Assembly: GCF_014841215.1 (NCBI RefSeq)
Contig: NZ_JACYTR010000049.1
Location: 1-35,506 of the forward strand
DNA length: 35,506 nt
Source: Pseudomarimonas arenosa
Lineage (GTDB): Bacteria; Pseudomonadota; Gammaproteobacteria; Xanthomonadales; Xanthomonadaceae
Direction: 5' to 3'
The translations under genes were made by a program, and so were the position numbers. The stretch's first letter is position 1; each line of letters opens with the position of its first letter. Under the pieces are notes generated by a model. The model saw only the letters and a program-made list of their open reading frames with translations. It searched no databases and was not told the DNA's origin. Positions 17,755 to 24,252 of the stretch are shown piece after piece.

Positions 17755-17859
17755 GCGGTGCAGCGCAGGTGGATAGGCGAAGCAGGTTAGCGGGTTTGCT
17801 GCCCAAGCGCAGCGGGAAGCTTCATGGTGCCATCCAAGATCCCCGACCCCGTCGGCAGA

Positions 17860-18282
17860 TCACTGCTTGGCCGCTGTGCTTACTATCGTTGCCCCGCGTG
17901 AGTAACGGAACGCCAAGGTGATGACAGTGGGGAAAATGAAACCCTTGAGGTAGGAGAGTGGGTGCCTGCCTTCCGTGAAATCGACCGGCAAATTGCCGAA
18001 ATGGGCCCAGTACTGCGTGGCAACCAGTCCGCCGATACTGAACCACATCCCCCACAACGCCCACCGCACGCCAAAGATAACGAGCAGCAAACTGACGATG
18101 ATCAGCAGACGACAGAGCGATTGGACGTAGTCGAAAAGGGTCTGAGCATGGCCGCCGGTGCCTAGATACAAGTCGTAGAGCATCAGGCTGTGGTGGAACA
18201 CAAGCAGCCCAGCCAAAACAAGTATGACGAGGTGCAAGAACGCCCGAACAACCTTTTTCCATGTGTCTGTTGCGGTGCTCAT
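17860..18282 (-). CDS. Small integral membrane protein, unknown function
   Basis: A 140-residue protein that I do not recognise. It has about four hydrophobic segments at roughly 13-30, 57-72, 76-92 and 115-126. Charged residues lie near both ends, and the second loop is aromatic (YWAHFGNLPVDF). The ATG at 18282 is preceded by GAGATCGG; an in-frame ATG six codons earlier is less likely. A palindrome of TetR-operator type sits about 40 bp upstream (18321-18340), so the gene may be controlled by a TetR-family repressor encoded elsewhere. It is followed on the same strand by the antiporter, about 105 bp away. Confidence 0.65.
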   Translation of the reverse strand: MSTATDTWKKVVRAFLHLVILVLAGLLVFHHSLMLYDLYLGTGGHAQTLFDYVQSLCRLLIIVSLLLVIFGVRWALWGMWFSIGGLVATQYWAHFGNLPVDFTEGRHPLSYLKGFIFPTVITLAFRYSRGATIVSTAAKQ

Positions 18283-18320
18283 GTCCGATCTCTGGCGCAA
18301 GTGCCGTATAGAGTAATGTA

Positions 18321-18340
18321 TTGACCAACCGTTTGGTTAA
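18321..18340. promoter_or_regulatory. TetR-type operator palindrome
   Basis: TTGACCAACCGTTTGGTTAA matches its own reverse complement at 16 of 20 positions, with ACCAA/TTGGT arms. This is the form common for TetR-family operators in proteobacteria. It lies 39 bp upstream of the small membrane protein start at 18282. No TetR gene is present in the window. Confidence 0.5.
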
Positions 18341-18421
18341 GTCGACACTTGCGGCTGCAGCTCAACCCAGCGCAAAGCTCGAGTGATGGGACGAGAGAGG
18401 TTGTCCTGCCTGCATCGCGCC

Positions 18422-18452
18422 AAAAAAACCCGCCGGGGGAACACCGGCGGGT
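18422..18452 (-). terminator. Rho-independent terminator of the large TonB receptor gene
   Basis: Read on the minus strand, CCCGCCGG (18451-18444) pairs with CCGGCGGG (18436-18429) around a GTGTTCC loop and is followed by a run of seven T (complement of 18422-18428). It begins 30 bases after the receptor stop codon. Confidence 0.9.
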
Positions 18453-18481
18453 CAGCTGGAGAACAGCGATTTGCTTTGTTG

Positions 18482-21184
18482 TTAGAACTTGTAGGTCAGG
18501 CCCAGCAGCACGGTACGGCCGTACTCCACGTACAGACGCGGCCGGTCGATCACGCCGGGGTCGCGGAAGAACTCACGATATTCCTCGTTGGTCAGGTTGT
18601 TGACCTGTAGCAGCAGGGTCAGGCCATCGAGCGTTCCACTCTGGAACTCATAGCTGGTCTGGAAATCGATGATGTCCTCGCCGCGGATATAGCGCGTTCC
18701 GCGATCGCCGCCGAAGGCCTGGATCTCGCCGATGAAGGACGAGCGCGAGCGCTGGCTGATGCGGGCCGAAAAGCCTTCCTTCTCATAGTACGCAGTCAGG
18801 TTGCCGACGTAGCGTGACAGTCCCGGCAGGGGTTGGCTGTTGCCCGGGCCGAGCGGCTGAATCGAGCTGCGGGTGTCGGAATAGCTGCCAATCAGACCGA
18901 AGCCATCCAGGGCATCGACCCACATGCCCAGCGGGATCGAGCCGGCGAATTCATAGCCGTTGATGGTGCCGCCGTCGCCGTTGGCCGGCTGACTGAACTC
19001 ACCGATCGTGCTCGGCGGCGGATTGCTGAAGCCGCTGAGGTCGAACACGCCGAAGTCGTAGTTGAAATTGGTCTGGTTGTAGATATAGGTCTTCAGATCC
19101 TTGTGGAAGACCGCAGCACTGAAATAGCCCTTGCCCTCAAAGTACTTCTCGTAACTCAGATCAAAGCTGTCGGCTTCCCAGGGGCGCAGGCGCGCATTGC
19201 CACCGCCACCGGTCCAGATGTTGCGCTGCTGATCGATGCCGAAGTTGGCAAAGAAACGCATTTCATCCATGCGCGGGCGAGCTTGCTGGCGTGCGGCACC
19301 GAAACGAACAGTTTGATCGGCAGGCAACATGAAGGCCAGATTCAGGCTTGGCAGCAGATCGTCATAGTCGGCGCCGTCGCTGGTCGGCACGGCCTGACTC
19401 GGATCGCCGCCCGGCAAGCCCAGGCCGCGTGATTCCTGGTCGACATCGATGTTCTGCAAGCCAAAGTTGCCTCGCACCGGTACCGAACCGAGCTCGGTGT
19501 CGATATTGAGCTGCAGATAGGCGGTGATGATGTCCTCTTCCACCGCCCAGTTCTTGGCCGCGCAGTCAAAGCAGTTGTTCGGGCGACGCACGTATACCGA
19601 GCCGGCCAGGGCGGGGGCGTTGTAAGCCACCATGCCAGTATTGGTGTAGGCCAGACGGGTGGGGCCGCTGAGGAACTGGCTGGGGATGGGTACGCTGGTC
19701 ACGCCGGCCGGTAGATCAAGAAAGGCCTCATCGGCCGAGCGGCTCTTCTCGCGGTTGGAGAAGTTAACGCCTGCTTCAATCGAGCTGATCGGGCCGTCGA
19801 GGAAGCTGCGTTCAAGCGCCAGTCGCGCCGTCTTCAAGTCATCCTTGATTTCAAAATCCTTGTCGTAGCCGGCCTGGCCCCAGCCGCCTGGATCACGCAG
19901 TTCCACCACATTGGGATCGGAGTAATCCAGGCCGAAAACCAGATTGGCCGGGCCGTTGATCGGATCCAGGGTGAAGTCCATCAGATCGCCACCGGCGGCG
20001 CCGGAATACGTTTCCAGGATGCGTTGATCACGGTCGGCGGACGAGGTGCTGAAGTCGGCGATCGCGCGGAAGTCTTCGTTGATCCAGAACTCGTTGTTGA
20101 ATCCGACGGCAAACAGCCGATCGTCGATCAGGTCGAAGTCATTGCGAACCACCGGGCGCACGCCATCGTAGGTGCCTCCGAGCAAGAAGCCGTTCTGCAC
20201 ATTGGGATTGCTCAGGGTGCCCGAACCCCAACCCAGACCAAACTCCATGCGGCGGGTGGTTTCAGCCTTTTCGAAGGTCGAGTAGTACAGGTCCAGAGTG
20301 CCGGTGTAGACATCGTTCGGCGCAAACTCGAGCACCGCCATCAGGCCATCACGCACGTTGTCGGAGGAGCCGCTGCGATGATCGGTGCCGCCGAGTACGA
20401 TGGTGTCTTCGCCATTGACGGCCTGCGTCGGGTAACCCCAGGCGCCCCATGACTTGAACTGGCCCGGCGAATCGAGCCGGGCGTATCCGACAGCGAAACC
20501 GATGGTGTCGTCGGCAAACTTGCCGATGTAGGACGCACTGAAGCGATTGCCCTTGTCGGTGAACCCAGAGTTCAACTCGCCCAGCGAGTTCTCTTCCAGA
20601 CGGAAGTTCAGACTGGCCTTGGCGCCGCTATAGGAAAGCGGTTTGACCGTCTGTAGATTGACCGTGCCCGAGAGACCTTGCGCCGGCAGGGTAGCGTCGG
20701 GAGTCTTGTACACCGTGACACCGGAAAGCAGTTCCGAGGGGTATTGATCGAACTCGACGCCGCGATTGTCGCCGGCGCTGACTTGCTCGCGGCCATTGAG
20801 CAGGGTGGTGGAGAAATCGCCGGCCAAGCCGCGAATATTGATGCTGGAGGCGCGACCGGCCACGCGCTGGGCTGACAGGCCGGGCAGGCGAGCGATCGAA
20901 TCGGCAATCGAAATGTCCGGCAGTTTGCCGATGTCTTCGGCCGACACTGCTTCGACGATGGAGTTCGAGTCCTGCTTGATAGCGACCGAACGCTGGATGC
21001 TGCCGAGGATGCCGGTGACGGTATAACTGTCGAGTTCAACGGCCTTTTCTTCGGACTTCTGCTTGAGGTTCTTGTCCTCGGTGTCAGCGTTCTCATCGGC
21101 CGACTGCGCGTGCACGCCATGGGCGAGCATCATGGTTGCCGATGCCAGCGCCACGCTGAGCAAATTGCGCTTAAGTTTCAACAT
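18482..21184 (-). CDS. TonB-dependent receptor, maltodextrin-type (MalA-like)
   Basis: A 900-residue outer-membrane receptor. The signal peptide (1-26) ends VHA before QSADEN. A charged spacer with many Lys and Glu follows, then a TonB box LDSYTVTG (about 51-58), then a plug with EDIGKLPDISIADSIARLPG and INIRGL. The barrel ends in the canonical terminal Phe (LTYKF). Size and plug wording match the Xanthomonas/Caulobacter class of large sugar receptors. The start is preceded by GGAGGGGGAG. The operator palindrome 140 bp upstream is shared with the amylase, pullulanase and halogenase promoters, which makes maltodextrins the likely substrate, as for Caulobacter MalA; that substrate is inference from context. 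A strong terminator follows at 18422. Confidence 0.92.
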   Translation of the reverse strand: MLKLKRNLLSVALASATMMLAHGVHAQSADENADTEDKNLKQKSEEKAVELDSYTVTGILGSIQRSVAIKQDSNSIVEAVSAEDIGKLPDISIADSIARLPGLSAQRVAGRASSINIRGLAGDFSTTLLNGREQVSAGDNRGVEFDQYPSELLSGVTVYKTPDATLPAQGLSGTVNLQTVKPLSYSGAKASLNFRLEENSLGELNSGFTDKGNRFSASYIGKFADDTIGFAVGYARLDSPGQFKSWGAWGYPTQAVNGEDTIVLGGTDHRSGSSDNVRDGLMAVLEFAPNDVYTGTLDLYYSTFEKAETTRRMEFGLGWGSGTLSNPNVQNGFLLGGTYDGVRPVVRNDFDLIDDRLFAVGFNNEFWINEDFRAIADFSTSSADRDQRILETYSGAAGGDLMDFTLDPINGPANLVFGLDYSDPNVVELRDPGGWGQAGYDKDFEIKDDLKTARLALERSFLDGPISSIEAGVNFSNREKSRSADEAFLDLPAGVTSVPIPSQFLSGPTRLAYTNTGMVAYNAPALAGSVYVRRPNNCFDCAAKNWAVEEDIITAYLQLNIDTELGSVPVRGNFGLQNIDVDQESRGLGLPGGDPSQAVPTSDGADYDDLLPSLNLAFMLPADQTVRFGAARQQARPRMDEMRFFANFGIDQQRNIWTGGGGNARLRPWEADSFDLSYEKYFEGKGYFSAAVFHKDLKTYIYNQTNFNYDFGVFDLSGFSNPPPSTIGEFSQPANGDGGTINGYEFAGSIPLGMWVDALDGFGLIGSYSDTRSSIQPLGPGNSQPLPGLSRYVGNLTAYYEKEGFSARISQRSRSSFIGEIQAFGGDRGTRYIRGEDIIDFQTSYEFQSGTLDGLTLLLQVNNLTNEEYREFFRDPGVIDRPRLYVEYGRTVLLGLTYKF

Positions 21185-21323
21185 CTCCCCCTCCGATCCT
21201 GCAGTGGTTTTAGCTGTCCCGTCGGCATTCGTGATGTCGGACCGGGCTGGAAAACGGTTGAAGCGGGGCTGCCCCGAAACCGTGCAGGCATGGTAGCTCC
21301 GGCGCTTTGTTCAGCGGCCAAGC

Positions 21324-21337
21324 TGCATACGTATTCA
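21324..21337. promoter_or_regulatory. LacI-type operator upstream of the large TonB receptor
   Basis: TGCATACGTATTCA, identical to the site at 16414, is 140 bp upstream of the receptor ATG. The 379-bp gap 21185-21563 also contains a weaker related sequence at 21454-21467 (TCAAATCGTATTCA, 10 of 14 matching) and a small CCCGC/GCGGG hairpin at 21402-21417. No gene is visible in it. Confidence 0.75.
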
Positions 21338-21563
21338 TGCAAGATTTAGTTTGTCGACTCTAGGAATCGCCACAAACTGAGTACCAAGGACGTTGTTTTT
21401 TCCCGCCTTACTGCGGGTTTCAGCAATGCCGACAGATGTCGCGCGAACAAGGATTCAAATCGTATTCACTTAGCTGGCTCTTTTAGCGGGGCCAACTTGG
21501 TTCGTTCGAGGAACCGCCATGGTGCAAGGTAGTCGCCGACAACCCCGCAACCAAAGGATTGCG

Positions 21564-22280
21564 TCAGACACGCAAGCCGCGCCGGCAGCTGAAGAAGCCG
21601 TTCAAGCAGAGCCGGCCGCGCGCCGGGTCTGCGCTGAGCAACTCTGGATGCGGTATGTGGCTGCTATGAAACAGCTCGCCACGGTAGAACAACAGGCGGT
21701 TCCAGCGCGGCTCGACGTTGAGCACTCGCTCGAACCATGAATTACTTTCATTCATGTAGCCGGGTGCGATGTCGTATCTAGCGCTGAATTCACTGGCGGA
21801 AAGATGCCCCGAGTCGTGCACCATGCGTTCGACCTCGGTGATCGGCTTGCGCGGGCGGAAGAAATTGGTTCCGCCAAGCGACGAATCTTGAAACAGATAC
21901 AGCACCGAGGCAACGGCACATTGATCGGCCGGCAGATCGAGCCGGTCACGATGGCAAAGCCATTGCCGCGGCTGCAGCTGGTCCGGTTGCAAAGTCACCA
22001 AAGCCAGCCGGCTGTACAGCTGCAGGGTGCGCCGCGCTCCCAGTCGCTGTCGGCCAAAGCGCACAAAGAACGCGTCCAATGCTGAACACACCTGCTCAGG
22101 CATTGGCAGCTCGACTCCAGGATAGGCGTTGTTCTGTCCGTGCTGAAACAGTCCTTGGGCCTGCGCCTGCTTCGCCCAATCCAGCCAGCGTTCGGGCGCC
22201 AGCAGGGCATTATCGATCACCAGGACGACATGGCCATCGAAAAGGGGCAGCTCTTGGATGCTTGCATCGGGGTTGAACAT
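21564..22280 (-). CDS. DUF6445-like protein with a 2OG-Fe(II) oxygenase-type motif
   Basis: A 238-residue cytoplasmic protein resembling the DUF6445 group found beside TonB receptors and halogenases. An HxD motif is at His110-Arg-Asp112 (CHRDRLDLP), followed by SVLYLFQDSSLGGTNFFRP (125-143), which reads like the jelly-roll strand of prolyl-4-hydroxylases. A later histidine (His205 or His208 in ELFHSSHIPH) and Arg222 could complete an HxD...H iron site and a 2-oxoglutarate contact. This catalytic reading is inference from motif spacing. The start is uncertain: ATG at 22280 begins MFNPDASIQE; a GTG three codons earlier is an alternative. It lies downstream of the halogenase gene on the same strand, separated by about 220 bp containing two strong hairpins. 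Confidence 0.72.
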   Translation of the reverse strand: MFNPDASIQELPLFDGHVVLVIDNALLAPERWLDWAKQAQAQGLFQHGQNNAYPGVELPMPEQVCSALDAFFVRFGRQRLGARRTLQLYSRLALVTLQPDQLQPRQWLCHRDRLDLPADQCAVASVLYLFQDSSLGGTNFFRPRKPITEVERMVHDSGHLSASEFSARYDIAPGYMNESNSWFERVLNVEPRWNRLLFYRGELFHSSHIPHPELLSADPARGRLCLNGFFSCRRGLRV

Positions 22281-22332
22281 CTGAATCACCAAGGCCTCTG
22301 ATTGAACTTGACGCCGCAGGCGCCGTGCAGCG

Positions 22333-22365
22333 CCCGCGAGTCCTGGCCTGTGCCGGACTCGCGGG
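22333..22365. other. Strong hairpin between halogenase and DUF6445 genes
   Basis: CCCGCGAGTCC (22333-22343) and GGACTCGCGGG (22355-22365) form a perfect 11-bp inverted repeat with an 11-base loop. There is no T-run on either side, so it is not a standard terminator. It may act as an RNA processing or stability element inside the operon. Confidence 0.6.
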
Positions 22366-22399
22366 ACTTGAAGTTGAGTAGTATGTTCAAACTTCAAGT
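22366..22399. other. Second adjacent hairpin, AT-richer
   Basis: ACTTGAAGTT (22366-22375) and AACTTCAAGT (22390-22399) form a perfect 10-bp inverted repeat with a 14-base loop. It begins immediately after the hairpin at 22333-22365. As DNA it could also be a regulator-binding site for a promoter in front of the DUF6445 gene. The rest of the gap up to 22498 shows nothing else I can support. Confidence 0.5.
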
Positions 22400-22498
22400 T
22401 GCCGAAGTAACCGCACCGATGCGCGTCAACATTTTGCGCCGCGTATCACCGAGTCGACGAGTGCTGCACCCAAGGCGCACCCTATGGTTAAGGTCTAA

Positions 22499-24007
22499 TC
22501 AACCGACGGCCGAGGCGCAGGTCTTTGCGATGTACTCGGCGTGCTCCGGCATCACCTGGGCGGCGCGCTGCAGCAGCGCGCCGACGCCATCGACCATGCG
22601 GCGGGTCTCCTCTTCACCCAAGGTTTCCACCATCGGGTGATGGCGCTCCGGGATGATGCCCTGGCCGATCATCACCTGCACCCAGGAGGGTTCGGTGAAC
22701 AGCTCTTCGTGCTCCTTGAAGACCCGGCCCGAGCAGCGGAAAAGCTCTATCTTCTGCTGCAGGGTTTCGGGAATCTGCATCGTCCGGCAGCGTTGCCAGA
22801 ACGGTTCTTCACGTTGATTGGCCAGATAGTGCAAGACCAGAAAGTCGCGCGAACGGATGAACTCGAACTGCACCTGGCGGTTGTACTCATCGATCTCGGT
22901 CTGGCTGAAGCCGTGTTGAGGGAAGAACGCCACCAGTTTGCCTATGCTCGATTGGATGAAGTGGATGCTGGTCGATTCCAGTGGCTCCATGAAACCACTG
23001 GCTAAGCCGATGGCGATGCAGTTTCGGTTCCAGAACTGCTTGCGCATGCCGGTAACGAAGCGCAATGGCCGCGGCTCGGCCAGGGCTTTGCCATCAAGAT
23101 TGGCCAACAACAGGGCGGCGGCTTCGTCATCGCTGATGAACTCGCTGCAGTACACCAGGCCGTTGCCGATTCGATGCTGCAGCGGTATTCGCCACTGCCA
23201 GCCTGCCGTTCTGGCGGTGGCGCGGGTATACGGCGTGAGCGGCGCTACCGAGGCGCAGGGCACGGCCATGGCGCGATCGCAGGGCAGATACTGACGCCAG
23301 TCGTGGTAACCGGTTTTCAGTGTCTGCTCGATCAACAGGCCGCGAAAACCCGAGCAGTCGATAAACAGTTCACCCTCGACCTGCTCGCCACTGTCCAGCT
23401 GCACATGTCGGATGTAGCCCGACTCCGGGTCGAGACCGACATCCACTACCTTGCCTTCGGTTCGCTGTACGCCATTGGCTTCGGCGTGCCGGCGCAGATA
23501 GCGCGCGTACAGGCCTGCGTCGAAATGAAAGGCGTGCTGCACATTACTCAGCGGGGAATTGGGAATGCTGGCCGAACGCAGAAATCTGTTCTGGTAGGCG
23601 GCCACCGAGTTGAACACATAGTCGCCCAGGGGGCCGGCGCGGCCCGCTCGATGCTGCTTGATCCAGTAGTGGTAGAACGGCACCAATCCAAGATCGCGGC
23701 CGCCGATGGCGCCGAACGCGTGCATATAGGCCTGGCCTTCGCGCAGCCAGCCATTGAATTCGATGCCGAGCTTGAAGCTGCCCTGGGTTTCGCGGATGAA
23801 CTCGTTCTCGTCCAGGCCGAGGGTGGCATTGAACAGGCGGATCTGTGGAATGGTGGCCTCACCAACGCCGACCGTGCCGATCTCTTCCGATTCGATCAGT
23901 CGGATGTGCAGCTGTGTGCCGAACAGCTTGCTCAGTGCGGCGGCGGTCATCCAGCCCGCCGTGCCGCCGCCCACAATGGTCAGCTTGCGAATAAAGCCCG
24001 TGGACAT
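22499..24007 (-). CDS. Flavin-dependent tryptophan-halogenase family protein
   Basis: A 502-residue flavoenzyme of the tryptophan halogenase family, which uses FADH2, O2 and halide to halogenate electron-rich aromatic rings. The FAD motif GGGTAGW is at 13-19 and VGVGEATIP at 46-54. Lys79 (GSFK) sits at the position of the catalytic Lys79 of PrnA. The WxWxIP halogenase signature is Trp270-Gln-Trp272-Arg-Ile-Pro. Glu344 in EPLEST corresponds to the second catalytic residue of the family (Glu346 in PrnA). The enzyme therefore appears intact. Related halogenases with unknown natural substrates occur next to TonB receptors in Xanthomonas and Caulobacterales. No flavin reductase gene is nearby. It is divergent from pullulanase, with an operator between the two. 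Confidence 0.92.
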   Translation of the reverse strand: MSTGFIRKLTIVGGGTAGWMTAAALSKLFGTQLHIRLIESEEIGTVGVGEATIPQIRLFNATLGLDENEFIRETQGSFKLGIEFNGWLREGQAYMHAFGAIGGRDLGLVPFYHYWIKQHRAGRAGPLGDYVFNSVAAYQNRFLRSASIPNSPLSNVQHAFHFDAGLYARYLRRHAEANGVQRTEGKVVDVGLDPESGYIRHVQLDSGEQVEGELFIDCSGFRGLLIEQTLKTGYHDWRQYLPCDRAMAVPCASVAPLTPYTRATARTAGWQWRIPLQHRIGNGLVYCSEFISDDEAAALLLANLDGKALAEPRPLRFVTGMRKQFWNRNCIAIGLASGFMEPLESTSIHFIQSSIGKLVAFFPQHGFSQTEIDEYNRQVQFEFIRSRDFLVLHYLANQREEPFWQRCRTMQIPETLQQKIELFRCSGRVFKEHEELFTEPSWVQVMIGQGIIPERHHPMVETLGEEETRRMVDGVGALLQRAAQVMPEHAEYIAKTCASAVG

Positions 24008-24091
24008 CCTGCGCTTCCAGAGTCGATCAATGGGCGCATGCTAGCCGTTTCCTGTGGTCTGCGCGTCAGCATTCGGGGCGTTGCATCAGGC

Positions 24092-24105
24092 CGCATACGT
24101 ATGCA
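24092..24105. promoter_or_regulatory. LacI-type operator between divergent halogenase and pullulanase genes
   Basis: CGCATACGTATGCA contains the perfect 12-bp palindrome GCATACGTATGC (24093-24104). It is 85 bp upstream of the halogenase ATG and 148 bp upstream of the pullulanase ATG, in the only gap between them, so one site could control both. It shares CATACGTAT with the sites at 16414 and 21324. Confidence 0.75.
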
Positions 24106-24252
24106 GGCTCGCTCCGGCATCGCGCTGGCCTAGCATGCGGCTTCCCAATCTGGTTGTGCTGGCACCAAGCGGTCGAACATCGAGTGCGCTGGCCATCACG
24201 CCCAGCCACGCAGGCAACGACCTGCGGAACATCGCGCCCTGAAGGAGCCACG

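Noticed and set aside
21402-21417. CCCGC/GCGGG hairpin as a terminator for the DUF6445 gene
   Set aside because: On the minus strand it is followed by A, not T, and it lies about 150 bp past the stop codon.
23174-24133. Open frame of 319 codons opposite the halogenase gene
   Set aside because: Antisense shadow of a gene with intact halogenase motifs.
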